Part shown: piece by piece, positions 9,729 to 18,506 of the stretch | Numbering within the stretch: the stretch's first letter is position 1 | How the letters are laid out: each line of letters opens with the position of its first letter | Origin: Roseimaritima ulvae | GTDB taxonomy: Bacteria > Planctomycetota > Planctomycetia > Pirellulales > Pirellulaceae | Length of the DNA: 64,000 nt | Assembly (NCBI RefSeq): GCF_008065135.1 | Contig: NZ_CP042914.1 | Location: forward strand, 7,545,404-7,609,403 | Direction: 5' to 3' | Notes under the pieces: generated by a model | Databases searched by the model: none | What the model was told of the DNA's origin: nothing | The model's input: the letters and a program-made list of their open reading frames with translations, nothing else | Translations under genes and position numbers: made by a program

Positions 9729-11501
9729 ATGCGTTCGATTTCCTCAGTGCTGACGTGTTGCTTCATGCTCCTCGTCAACGTAATGCCCGCTTCTCTCAGC
9801 CTTCAAGCTGCTTCGCCGAACGTCGTCGTGATTCTGACGGACGATCAGGGCTGGGGTGACTTGAGCGTCAACGGTAACTCAAATTTGTCGACGCCGCATA
9901 TCGACTCGCTGGCCCGCGACGGCGCGACGTTGAACAATTTTTACGTCTGCCCCGTTTGCTCACCCACGCGTGCGGAATTTTTAACGGGACGTTACCACCC
10001 GAGGACAGGCGTCAGCGGAGTCAGTCGCGGTCAAGAGCGATTGAATGCGGATGAAGTCACGATCGCCGATGTGATGAGACAGGCTGGCTATGCGACTGGA
10101 GCCTTCGGCAAATGGCACAACGGAACGCAACCTCCGCTGCACCCAAACTATCGCGGCTTTGACGAATACTACGGATTCACATCCGGTCACTGGGGGCATT
10201 ACTTTAGTCCACCCTTGGATCACAACGGCGATACGGTGCGCGGCGACGGATTCGTTGTCGACGATTTCACAAACCATGCCATCGAATTCATTCAGACCAA
10301 TCGAGACCGCCCATTCTTTTGCTACCTGCCGCTCAACACACCACATTCGCCCATGATGGTGGAAGACAGGTTCTACGATAAATTCGCGACGAAGGACCTG
10401 ATCATGAAGCATCGTGATCCCGATCGTGAAGACGACCTGATGACACGCGCTGCCTTGGCGATGTGCGAAAACATTGATTGGAATGTGGGACGTGTCTTGC
10501 AAACGCTGGACGAATTGAATTTGGCTGACAACACGATCGTGATCTACTTTTCCGATAACGGTCCAAATTCGTTTCGGTGGAATGGAGGCATGAAGGGGAA
10601 AAAGGGATCAACCGATGAAGGCGGCGTGCGTTCTCCTTTGTTTGTACGTTGGCCCAACCGAATTCAAGCCGGTTTACAGATCGAACAGGTTAGCGGTGCC
10701 ATCGACCTGTTGCCCACCATTTCCAGTTTGGTCGGTGTGACCCCAGAGATCGAAAAAGCCATCGACGGAAGAAACATGAAGCCACTGCTGCTAGAGGAAT
10801 CGGTTGCCTGGATAGACCGAGAAATCGTGTCAACTTGGGGCAAACGAATCAGCATTCGCACGCAGCGGTTTCGTTTGGATGCTGCTGGAGCGTTGTACGA
10901 CATTCGCAATGATCGAGGCCAAACCGTCGATGTGTCCGCGCAGTATCCCGATGAGACAAAACGGTTACGGAAAGTTGCGGATCAGCACCGGCAGGAATTC
11001 GCAGCGGATTTCAAAAAGTATGCCGATCGACCATTCACGGTCGGCTTCGCTGCCAAGACCGTCTTGCCAGCCCGTGATGCGGTGGAACACGGGACGATCA
11101 TGCGGAGTGCCAAGCCACCCAACAATTCGTTCTTTAAACATTGGACTAGCATCGAGGACTCCATCACCTGGGACGTCGATGTGGTCACGGCGGGCGTCTA
11201 CAAGGCCACGCTGTTGTACACCTGCGCCGCAGGGGACCAAGGTGCCACGGTGATCGTGTCGGTGGATGAAGGGGATCAGGCAAAGGCCACGGTCACCGAA
11301 GTCTTCGACCCGCCGCTGTATGACAAATCCAAAGAGCGAGTGAAGGACTCCCACTACTTCGTCAAGGACTTCCGTCCCCTTGAGGTTGGCACGCTGAACC
11401 TTCGCAAAGGCCGCGCAACGCTAAGGCTGAAGTCCGACAAGATCGTAGGCCAACAAGTGGTCGACGTTCACTCCATCCAGCTCGATCGAGTCCGGCAATG
11501 A
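9729..11501 (+). CDS. Secreted sulfatase (arylsulfatase family)
   Basis: A 590-residue protein with a signal peptide (MRSISSVLTCCFMLL, processing near residue 28) followed by a sulfatase fold: metal site VVILTDDQGWGD, then the formylglycine-generating site CSPTRAE with Cys77 and Arg81, then GKWH and YFSDNGP motifs. Cys77 would be oxidised to formylglycine by FGE. The enzyme would hydrolyse sulfate esters, most likely of sulfated polysaccharide, in the periplasm or outside the cell. The C-terminal 150 residues form a beta-rich extra domain beyond the catalytic core. Planctomycetes typically carry many such genes; the exact substrate cannot be read from sequence. Confidence 0.93.
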   Translation: MRSISSVLTCCFMLLVNVMPASLSLQAASPNVVVILTDDQGWGDLSVNGNSNLSTPHIDSLARDGATLNNFYVCPVCSPTRAEFLTGRYHPRTGVSGVSRGQERLNADEVTIADVMRQAGYATGAFGKWHNGTQPPLHPNYRGFDEYYGFTSGHWGHYFSPPLDHNGDTVRGDGFVVDDFTNHAIEFIQTNRDRPFFCYLPLNTPHSPMMVEDRFYDKFATKDLIMKHRDPDREDDLMTRAALAMCENIDWNVGRVLQTLDELNLADNTIVIYFSDNGPNSFRWNGGMKGKKGSTDEGGVRSPLFVRWPNRIQAGLQIEQVSGAIDLLPTISSLVGVTPEIEKAIDGRNMKPLLLEESVAWIDREIVSTWGKRISIRTQRFRLDAAGALYDIRNDRGQTVDVSAQYPDETKRLRKVADQHRQEFAADFKKYADRPFTVGFAAKTVLPARDAVEHGTIMRSAKPPNNSFFKHWTSIEDSITWDVDVVTAGVYKATLLYTCAAGDQGATVIVSVDEGDQAKATVTEVFDPPLYDKSKERVKDSHYFVKDFRPLEVGTLNLRKGRATLRLKSDKIVGQQVVDVHSIQLDRVRQ

Positions 11502-12133
11502 ATCAAAAAAATGGATGCAGCTACCTCCCATTATTATGCCAGGTGAAGTTTCACAGGAGGGAACAGAGCAAACGGAGAGAGCGCAGCCAAGATGACGGCA
11601 GCAACAGCGCGTCCTGCCAGCAGCAACGAGTGCCACGCGAGCGATTGGCTTGGAAGACAGGAAGATAGGCTACCAACGAGAAACGCGTCTCCATTTTTTC
11701 CCCCCAGTTTTTCTACCCAACACCACACCCAAGGATTCACGTCACGAGCGCAAATGTGAGCGTGCTGGCAAAGCGTGAGTGCCGACTGGGCCCGATCGCC
11801 AGCGGAGGGAGAGAGTGTTTTGACAAACAAAAACAATGGAAATTCGCACACAACGCAATACCCGGGGCGGGACTCGAACCCGCAAGCAGACTAATGAGGC
11901 AGGAGCGCATGCACAGACATAACCGCCACGATGCTGCAGAAAACCGTGTGGGTTGGGTCCCGCGGTGTTTCCATGGTCCTGAAGTTTTCGGTCGGCGTTC
12001 GAGCACGCGTTCTTCATTGCGCCCGGCCCGCCTCCAAGACGAGCAGAATCAAGCACAGCCATGAGGATGAACTGATTCTTCCCGGGTTTGTCCGCGAAAC
12101 AAAAAACAACCGGAAAAATCTTTCGCGTAAATT
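11502..12133. other. Gene-free segment with dispersed repeat and tRNA 3' fragment
   Basis: No coding region is supported. The segment 11541-11640 carries a repeat that recurs at 15763-15850 (shared words include TTTCACAGGAG, GAACAGAGCAAACGG and GCAACAGCGCGTCC). A tRNA 3' fragment lies at 11859-11885. Apparent open frames here are by-products of these elements. Confidence 0.6.
11859..11885 (-). other. tRNA 3'-end fragment (T-arm and acceptor half)
   Basis: On the - strand the sequence reads as a T-arm GCGGGTTCGAGTCCCGC followed by CCCGGGTA, the 3' acceptor strand and discriminator of a tRNA. The matching 5' acceptor strand and anticodon arm are absent upstream. It is almost identical to the T-arm and acceptor part of the tRNA-Leu fragment at 17813-17875. 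Such 3' halves are typical leftovers of tRNA-targeted integration. Confidence 0.6.
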
Positions 12134-14548
12134 TTACTGACGCTTTAATGTAAATGTACGAACCCCCTTAAGCGGGTTCCTACTACGTTTGTTGATCACC
12201 GAAAACCTTATGCGGCTCCCCTTACCTGCAGTCGAAGTTTTCCAGTCCGCCCCATCGATCGCAAATGTATATTCCGTGCCAGCCTGCCTATCTACACAAC
12301 GAATGGAAGACTCCGCAAAAACATCACCTTCAAGCTGTTGAGTCCTCCTTCCATCAGAGACCACAACAGAATAGGTCTTGTCTGTCTTCTTTTTCAACAC
12401 AACGGTCAAACCCAAGAACGCTTCACGCCAGGTACCGCTCATATCGATCTTAGGGAGACTTGCAACACCTGGCTTAACCTGGCCTGTCATCCGCTGCCAT
12501 TCCTTTGAATTCCTTTTGAATTCTTCGTAGTACCTCTCTTGCTGACTGGGATCGTCCTGCAGTGGAATTGCAACGGAAGGAGGCAGACGTTTGATCGCCT
12601 CCTGAAACTTTCGATCAGTCAACCACGGCGATTCGACGCCCTCCGTGTCGCGGGCGATTCGTAGCTTTCCAGTACGACGATAAATCTCATACTGCATTCG
12701 GTTGTCACCAATTTCATTAAGAATCGGAACGCACCAATCTTCGAGCGGCCGAAGCGCCAAGACAAGACAAGTCACATTCTTTTTCTCGAAAGCCAAACTA
12801 GCATGCACCCCCAACTTTAAATCATCGAAACGACTTAGTTCAGGCAACTCAATTTTACCGCGCGCATACAAAAGTGGAGCCTGCCGAGGTGCACCGGAAA
12901 CCGCAATAATGTTTCCCTTGTGATTAATCGCGATGTCACTCAACTCAATCCTAAAGTCACTCTGGTTTACCAGCTTAGGATTGGGACCAGACAACGCCCA
13001 AACTTCAACACCGTACTCACCGGCAGTGGCAGCAAACTTCCCATTACCACTAACAGCGACACCTCTCACTTCAGACTCTTCTTGTATTGCGAATTGCTTG
13101 ATCGGCTTCCAGCTCTGCTGGTCCCATATCGTAACTGTCCCGTCTATCTCTCCCACGAGAAGATACCGCCCATCATTCGAAAAGCACATTGACGTGGGAT
13201 TTGAGCGGTGTTCCAAGTTGAACAACTTTTTTTCCTTGGTATCGACAACAAGAATGCTTGTTATTCCGATATCGACGGCCAAGTACCTTCCCGTGTTGCT
13301 AGCAGTGATTTCACTGATCGAAACCTGGCGTTTTGCAACTACTATTTCTGAACCGGTCCAAACTAGATAGTCAGAATCGGCAAGCTCGTTTAAGTCGCAT
13401 ATTGGGGTCAATGCTTTCTCGCGACACATGTACAGAAGACCCGACCTTCCAGCGACATAGAACAGATTCTCATCAACGACAGCAATGCCAACAGGGGTAT
13501 CAACGTTCGGCAGATTCAGGACCGCCTGTCGTGCTCCGGTCGCAGTTTCGTTAACGGAAATAGACCTGGTAGTGCCGTACACGATGTGACGCCCATCCAT
13601 AGAAAACTCGGCGTCAACAATCTCAGAGTTTCCAAACGAGCTTGACGATTCTTCTTCAGTTTCAACATCAAGAAACTGAACGGATTTCCGCGAGCCCAAT
13701 GCTAGAGTTTTTCCACGGTTTGCAATTTCGAGAAATTGCTTGCCGCTTCCAAGACTATATGCACCAATCAGGAACAATTCTGGCTTTTCAAGAATTCGTT
13801 TTGCCTGGGGGTCCCCCAGCCCCGCTGCCTTCCCAAACCATTCTTCAGCCTTCGCAAAATTGATTTTTGCCCCTATCCCTCGATAGTAAATATCGCCAAG
13901 ACGTTTCATGGAATCGACATGCCCTTTTGCCCCAGCTTTAGAAAACCATTCGATTGCTAACTCGGAATCAGGTTCCGTGCCATAACCGTAGTAGTACGCC
14001 TGGCCAACGCTAAAAAATGCCTCGACGCTGCCTTGCTTGGCTGCCTGCAAATACCACTCCATCGACTTCTCATAGTTTTGTTCCGCGCCAATCCCTTTGG
14101 CATACCAAGACGCTACTTGCAACTGTGCCTCTAGGACGCCCGACCGTGCTGCGAAAGTGTACCAGTCTAGCGATTTCTTTAGGTCTCTCCTGACACCACC
14201 CTGCCCGTGTTCGTATAGAACTGCAAGTTGGTACTGCGACATGCCGTGCCCAAGCATCGCGGACTTCATCCACCACTTTTCCGCTTGCTGGTGCATTTCC
14301 CTGTCGTGATACAACACTCCTATTTCGTATTGCGATGCTATGTGCCCCTTAGCACTCGCCGCTTGAAGCAACTCGATGGCAGTGGCCAGATTGCCAGACT
14401 TATTAGTGTCACCCAATAGCCCCATCGCCTTTTCGTACTCCTGCTGACCTGGAATATCAGCTTGCTGTGCCGACGCAGAGCTCGAATGCAAAGTTACCAC
14501 GACCAGAAACGCTAAGAAATTTGCTGACAGACGTTCCGAAACAATCAT
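12134..14548 (-). CDS. Secreted Sel1-repeat and beta-propeller protein
   Basis: An 804-residue protein with a signal peptide ending near SASAQQ (residue 28). Six Sel1-like TPR repeats follow (about residues 50-260), with signatures such as AEKWWMKSAMLGHGMSQYQL and EWFSKAGAKGHVDSMKRLGD. Residues from about 260 to 600 contain WD40-like blades, for example SNDGRYLLVGEIDGTVTIWD. The start at 14548 has a GAGGAA ribosome-binding site about 6 nt upstream. Sel1 and WD40 scaffolds mediate protein contacts, so a secreted or periplasmic scaffold is likely; no enzymatic motif is visible. The gene lies alone, flanked by repeat-rich DNA. Confidence 0.85.
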   Translation of the reverse strand: MIVSERLSANFLAFLVVVTLHSSSASAQQADIPGQQEYEKAMGLLGDTNKSGNLATAIELLQAASAKGHIASQYEIGVLYHDREMHQQAEKWWMKSAMLGHGMSQYQLAVLYEHGQGGVRRDLKKSLDWYTFAARSGVLEAQLQVASWYAKGIGAEQNYEKSMEWYLQAAKQGSVEAFFSVGQAYYYGYGTEPDSELAIEWFSKAGAKGHVDSMKRLGDIYYRGIGAKINFAKAEEWFGKAAGLGDPQAKRILEKPELFLIGAYSLGSGKQFLEIANRGKTLALGSRKSVQFLDVETEEESSSSFGNSEIVDAEFSMDGRHIVYGTTRSISVNETATGARQAVLNLPNVDTPVGIAVVDENLFYVAGRSGLLYMCREKALTPICDLNELADSDYLVWTGSEIVVAKRQVSISEITASNTGRYLAVDIGITSILVVDTKEKKLFNLEHRSNPTSMCFSNDGRYLLVGEIDGTVTIWDQQSWKPIKQFAIQEESEVRGVAVSGNGKFAATAGEYGVEVWALSGPNPKLVNQSDFRIELSDIAINHKGNIIAVSGAPRQAPLLYARGKIELPELSRFDDLKLGVHASLAFEKKNVTCLVLALRPLEDWCVPILNEIGDNRMQYEIYRRTGKLRIARDTEGVESPWLTDRKFQEAIKRLPPSVAIPLQDDPSQQERYYEEFKRNSKEWQRMTGQVKPGVASLPKIDMSGTWREAFLGLTVVLKKKTDKTYSVVVSDGRRTQQLEGDVFAESSIRCVDRQAGTEYTFAIDGADWKTSTAGKGSRIRFSVINKRSRNPLKGVRTFTLKRQ

Positions 14549-15142
14549 AGGTATTCCTCTGAAACTGCGATATCCAAGGGGATCAATAACTCATTGTCAC
14601 GCTGAGTGGATTTTACGACGCATCTCAGGACGTCAGTTCGTGTCATGTTCACTCCAGCAAAAAGGCACGTACACAACAAGGCTCGAACAAGGGGAAGGGT
14701 TTAAAAGCTAGCCCTAAAACCCCCTTCCCCTTTTCTGCATACGTACACAACAAGGCTCGAACAAGGGGAAGGGTTTAAAAGCTAGCCCTAAAACCCCCTT
14801 CCCCTTTTCTGCATACTTCCCCTTTTCTGCATACGCGTCAACAACGCCTTATGCTACCAAGCCCCCCCAACTGGCGCACTGTGTTGCGATGCGGAAGATT
14901 GAATTTTTATGCAATTCTGCCACCGTCAAACCACTCTCTTTCGTCCGGCCTTATCTTCAGGAAGCAGTGTCCAAACGTTCTTTAGGTAAAGGTGAAAGTA
15001 GCGAGCCTTCACCGAACGTGAACAAGCGATCACCAACCGCACTCTCCCATAACCCTCTACCTAAGGGCCGGCAAGGCATTGTCGAATACTACATTCGTAC
15101 ATGTGTGAAAAAGGCAGCCCACTCTACTGGAACCACGACTCT
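14549..15142. other. Intergenic region around a 74-bp tandem duplication
   Basis: Apart from the tandem repeat at 14668-14834, no gene or RNA can be supported in this 594-nt stretch. Short open frames lack start signals and family resemblance. Confidence 0.5.
14668..14834. repeat. 74-bp tandem duplication with internal hairpin
   Basis: Two identical 74-bp copies lie at 14668-14741 and 14742-14815, followed by a 19-nt partial third copy (CTTCCCCTTTTCTGCATAC). Each copy contains the inverted repeat AAGGGGAAGGGTTT ... AAACCCCCTTCCCCTT, so it can fold into a strong hairpin followed by TTTTCTG, like a duplicated terminator. Confidence 0.9.
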
Positions 15143-15376
15143 TCAACGGCCTGAAGTGGACAAAGGAATAGGGTTTGAACCAAAGTAAAACAGATTGCCA
15201 AGACGTGGCTTTAGCAACTCGATCTCAACGCCAAACGTCCACGAAACCTGGCGCCGGATATCGGTCAGCCCCGTCGACTCCAACCGATCCCGGGTCAGCG
15301 GAATATCGCCGCCGGTGAACACCCGGCCGCAGCCCAAACACAGGGCCACCACCAGAACGACCAGCGTCAGCCAAGC
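15143..15376 (-). pseudogene. Lipoprotein gene fragment
   Basis: On the - strand an open frame encodes a lipoprotein-like leader, LTLVVLVVALCLGCGR, in which the lipobox L-G-C is clear, followed by about 55 residues (RDRLESTGLTDIRR and onward). A stop lies ten codons before the lipobox leader and no ATG exists between; only a weak GTG is available. The frame ends soon after, shorter than a normal domain. This looks like a decayed or truncated lipoprotein gene of unknown function. Confidence 0.45.
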
Positions 15377-15866
15377 TCACCCCTTACCGCCATCGCCAAA
15401 ATTGCACGCCATCTTCACAAACTCCACAATCGTGTTATCAAATCAGACGAGCGACATGGGGTCGCCGATTTTACAAAAGACGAGCAAATCAAGAGTCCCA
15501 TTTTCCTACCGAAATTCTCCACTCCAGGCAGCAAGCACGAGCAACTACGAGTCCAGCATCCGGTTCGGAAGGTAACGCCCACGTAACGTGACAGGGTTAG
15601 GCCAAGCCATCAGCGATTTCGTTTCATTAAAAAAGGAGCTGGCGCGCATAGACAGTGAAGATGAGCAGAAAACGTCAGCTTAACCGCTTGCCTTGCCAGC
15701 AGGGACACCCACCAAGTGTGAAAAGTTCACCGGAGGAAACGATGATGCAAACAGCGAATGGCGAAGGTTTCACAGGAGTGAACAGAGCAAACGGGGAGAC
15801 TGCAGCCAGGAAAACGGGAGCAACAGCGCGTCCGGTCACGAGCAACGGGTGTGGTGTGAGTTGCCG
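15377..15866. other. Gene-free segment with second copy of a dispersed repeat
   Basis: No gene is supported. At 15763-15850 the segment repeats the element seen at 11541-11640 (words TTTCACAGGAG, GAACAGAGCAAACGG, GCAACAGCGCGTCC). The long + strand frame running through here overlaps the Imm53-like gene on the other strand and is not credible. Confidence 0.5.
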
Positions 15867-16166
15867 CTATCCATGCGAAGAACACGACCAGGTTAAGAAG
15901 CACTCAACCATTTCCTCGATCCGCGACGGTGCGCCAGCTGCATGGAAGCTGCCGCCCTCCTTCCAGCAAGTATACCAACGGTCGTCTGTATCCCAGTCGA
16001 CCTCAAGCCGTTCAAACGCAACGTTTTCCAGCTGCGTGCCCTTTAAATTAATCTTTAGCGAAAACCCAGGGTTGTCGAGCGTCGTGATACTCAATCCACA
16101 TCCGTGCTCCCACAATCCGTCGCACTGCGTGAGATACCAGTCGGCCAGCCTTTTGAGTGCACTCAA
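15867..16166 (-). CDS. Imm53-family immunity protein
   Basis: A 99-residue protein matching the Imm53 pattern: WYLTQCDGLWEHGCGLSI, TLDNPGFSLKINLKGTQLEN and a final W near the C-terminus. These small proteins protect cells from polymorphic toxins. The frame begins at a TTG at 16166 preceded by GGGGAGA, with an in-frame stop just above, so a TTG start is needed. No recognisable toxin gene is adjacent, so it may be an orphan immunity gene left by recombination. It follows the 266-residue gene on the same strand after a 96-nt gap. Confidence 0.75.
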   Translation of the reverse strand: MSALKRLADWYLTQCDGLWEHGCGLSITTLDNPGFSLKINLKGTQLENVAFERLEVDWDTDDRWYTCWKEGGSFHAAGAPSRIEEMVECFLTWSCSSHG

Positions 16167-16262
16167 CGCGGTGGTTCTCCCCTACACGATGCAAATTTCT
16201 TTGTTGCCGTATAGGCAGCGGTTGACCGGCTCCTCGCTTCTCGCTTGCCAGATCCGTTGCGG

Positions 16263-17063
16263 CTACAAGTCGTCTTTGAGGTGCGATTTGTCGTAGCCCC
16301 GGCAATGCACGATCGACGTAGTGATGAACTCTTGTTGCTGAACCCCAGTGATTGTATCAGGAGTTCCCGCGGGAGCCAAAGCGATCATTGTGGAATTGAT
16401 CACGCGGCGTTTCGTTTCATCGGGAGTCAGGATCGTCGCCGTATGAAGTGTGCCCTGCCATGTCGGTTGATCTTGGGAAAACGGTGCGGACGAATCGTTG
16501 ACGCAGATGATTTGGTAGTCGGATCGTGAAAAGCATGGAATCCGCGTGGAGTACGATCGCAGCAAATCATGGCCGGATGGAAACACTGGATTATGTTTGG
16601 CCATGAATTCCTTTGGAGACAGCCCCAGATCGAAGGCGCATTTCGCGTAGTCGGCAATTTCGAGCTCCGCGTCCACTTCGCTGGGTTCATAGCCCAACAT
16701 GAGGAAGCATTCATCCGGGCCACCATCAAGATGAGGCCGTGTTGTTTCTTGTTGATCAAATCGCGCGGCGGACACGTAGATCAGCGTGTTTTCAGTTTGG
16801 GACTCATGAACGACGGCCATGGCACGCTTGAGATCCACCATTAGCTGGCGGAAAGCAACCGAATCCATTGAGCTGCCCAAGTTCACGACACAGAAACCCG
16901 GTGCAGAAAAATCGGTGCGGCAGGTGCGAGCATAGATGTCCGCAGCGATCAACTGCACGTCCAACGAAGACGGACGGATGCAAATGGAAGCGGGCGGCCA
17001 TGGGAGTGCGTCAGCGTTCATCGAAATTCCCGACACCGAAAACGAACCTAAAACCTCATCCAT
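16263..17063 (-). CDS. Hypothetical protein with HLDGGPDE motif
   Basis: A 266-residue protein I do not recognise. Notable text is TTRPHLDGGPDECFLMLGYE, where HLD resembles the His-x-Asp metal pair of 2-oxoglutarate/iron oxygenases, and PAGTPDTITGVQQQEFITTS near the end. No signal peptide or membrane segment is visible. An internal ATG 14 codons in is an alternative start. It begins about 50 nt from the 181-bp tandem array and is followed by the Imm53-like gene. An oxygenase role is only a weak guess. Confidence 0.6.
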   Translation of the reverse strand: MDEVLGSFSVSGISMNADALPWPPASICIRPSSLDVQLIAADIYARTCRTDFSAPGFCVVNLGSSMDSVAFRQLMVDLKRAMAVVHESQTENTLIYVSAARFDQQETTRPHLDGGPDECFLMLGYEPSEVDAELEIADYAKCAFDLGLSPKEFMAKHNPVFPSGHDLLRSYSTRIPCFSRSDYQIICVNDSSAPFSQDQPTWQGTLHTATILTPDETKRRVINSTMIALAPAGTPDTITGVQQQEFITTSIVHCRGYDKSHLKDDL

Positions 17064-17110
17064 CGCGCCGAAAGTTGGCGACCGGAAGATGGGATTAGCA
17101 ATGTAGGCTT

Positions 17111-17756
17111 AATTTTCCGGTCGTCAAATCTTCCGGTCGAGTGAAAGCCCCTCTATCAATTCGCTACCGGCCTGATTGGGACAAGACGCGATAATCCGAC
17201 CAGAAAATTGGACGACCGGAAGATTAGAGCGCCGCAGAAAGACGCGTCAGAACAGGGACCCCGCCAGCAGCTCCCACAAACGAAAGCAACTAATCTTCCG
17301 GTCGTCAAATCTTCCGGTCGAGCGAAAGCCCCTCTATTAATTCGTTGCCAGCCTGGTCGGGACAAGGCGCGGTATTTCGACCGGAAAATTGGACGACCGG
17401 AAGATTAGAGCGCCGCAGCGAGGCGCGTCAGAACAGGGACCCCGCCAGCACCTCCCACAAACGAAAGCAACTAATTTTCCGGTCGTCAAATCTTCCGGTC
17501 GAGCGAAAGCCCCTCTATCAATTCGTTACCAGCTTGATCGGGACAAGACGCAGTATTTCGACCAGAAAATTGAACGACCGGAAGATTAGAGCGCCGCAGC
17601 GAGGCGCGTCAGAACAGGGACCCCGCCAGCACCTCCCACAAACGAAAGCAACTAATTTTCCGGTCGTCAAATCTTCCGGTCGAGCGAAAGCCCCTCTATC
17701 AATTCGTTACCAGCCTGATCGGGACAAGGCACGGTATTTCGACCGGAAGCTGGAGG
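17111..17756. repeat. 181-bp tandem repeat array with nested palindromes
   Basis: Three full copies of a 181-182-bp unit begin near 17113, 17294 and 17475, with a partial fourth from 17657 to about 17756. Copies differ at only a few positions. Each unit carries four TTCCGGTCG/CGACCGGAA nonamers. The unit border TAATCTTCCGGTCGTC and the internal GACGACCGGAAGATTA form a long inverted repeat around an 85-bp interior. Open frames through it are by-products of the 181-bp periodicity. It could be a MITE-like element that amplified, or a protein-binding array. Confidence 0.9.
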
Positions 17757-17770
17757 TGACGCAAGAAGGC

Positions 17771-17799
17771 GTTTCGACCAGTGAAAACACTGGTGAAAC
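17771..17799. terminator. Hairpin beside tRNA fragment
   Basis: A nested inverted repeat, GTTTC/GAAAC outside and CCAGTG/CACTGG inside with an AAAA loop, lies between the tandem array and the tRNA fragment. It may be a terminator or an integrase-binding arm; there is no U-run, so the terminator call is weak. Confidence 0.4.
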
Positions 17800-17812
17800 G
17801 CGAAGAAACCAG

Positions 17813-17875
17813 TACCCAGGGCGGGACTTGAACCCGCAAGGACGTAATCGTCCGGGGGATTTTAAGTCCCAGCGC
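17813..17875 (-). other. tRNA-Leu(TAA) 3' fragment, likely attachment-site scar
   Basis: The - strand reads an anticodon arm GGGACTTAAAATCCCC (anticodon TAA), a long class II variable arm GGACGATTACGTCC, a T-arm GCGGGTTCAAGTCCCGC and the 3' acceptor strand CCTGGGTA. The 5' acceptor strand and D-arm expected beyond 17875 are missing. This is a tRNA-Leu truncated from its 5' side, the pattern left when an element integrates at a tRNA 3' end. Confidence 0.75.
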
Positions 17876-17879
17876 AGCC

Positions 17880-18068
17880 CCCAAAAACCCAGGGAAAAAC
17901 ACCGATTCCGCAACCGATGTTTCAAATGCGCTTCACATCTCAAATGACGCCTTCGAACTGCTGGAAATTTGCCAATCGTTGGACGCATCCCAGCTGGCCG
18001 GCCTGCTGGCCGTCGCCCGCGCGATGAAAGGAACAGAAGTCAGCGACCATCTCCACCACGACGGCTGA
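17880..18068 (+). pseudogene. C-terminal coding remnant, possibly integrase tail
   Basis: From about 17880 to the TGA at 18066-18068 a + strand frame gives a protein-like tail, including AFELLEICQSLDASQLAGLL and VARAMKG. The frame runs open back through the tRNA-Leu fragment with no start. Planctomycete tyrosine recombinases often end in frames that read across their tRNA attachment site, so this may be the tail of an integrase. The catalytic domain is not present, so this is inference only. Confidence 0.35.
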
Positions 18069-18506
18069 GCCGTCGCCAGCCGGGTTCGCTGGCCTAGTCA
18101 TCACACTACTCGCATCACCCCGCCTGCATGCGGCTGGTTCGACCCAGGCACGCTTGACGCCCTGCCCTGCTCTACGGACACGCGAGACGGAGGGGGTGGG
18201 GTCAAAAAATTCCACGATGCCGGGCAGATCGTTGTTGACTCGCGAGTGCGCAATTTCGGGAAATTCGACGTTTTGTGCGCTCGCCACGTCAACATGCAAC
18301 GAGCAATATGGTCGTCTTTTGCTCCGCGAAAGCAATCGAAAACGCTACTCTCGCGGAGCGAAAGACGACACTGTACTGCCAGGCCACCAATCGCAACCGT
18401 TACGGCACTATCATGGAATTGTGGTTGATGGCTAGCCGTCGGATGTCGACGGAGTCAGCTGACCGCCGTCATCTGAATGCATCCAAAATAAACAAGGGAG
18501 TGAGTC
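18069..18506. repeat. Gene-free segment with inverted repeat
   Basis: No gene is supported. A 19-bp inverted repeat with one mismatch lies at 18311-18329 and 18351-18369 (GTCGTCTTTTGCTCCGCGA and complement), a GC-rich palindrome of the kind dispersed in planctomycete genomes. Confidence 0.7.

Noticed and set aside
11756-12064. A + strand frame containing GAGLEPA-type text
   Set aside because: This phrase is the well-known false translation of a tRNA 3' end read on the opposite strand.
15655-16296. A 213-codon + strand frame over the Imm53 region
   Set aside because: It overlaps a convincing Imm53-type gene on the other strand and runs through a dispersed repeat.
17111-17756. CRISPR array
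   Set aside because: The repeated unit is 181 bp with no unique spacers; copies are nearly identical over their whole length.
17345-17947. A 200-codon + strand frame with repeated DDRKIRAP phrases
   Set aside because: It is the translation of the 181-bp tandem repeats and of the tRNA fragment; the periodic text follows the DNA repeat, not a protein fold.
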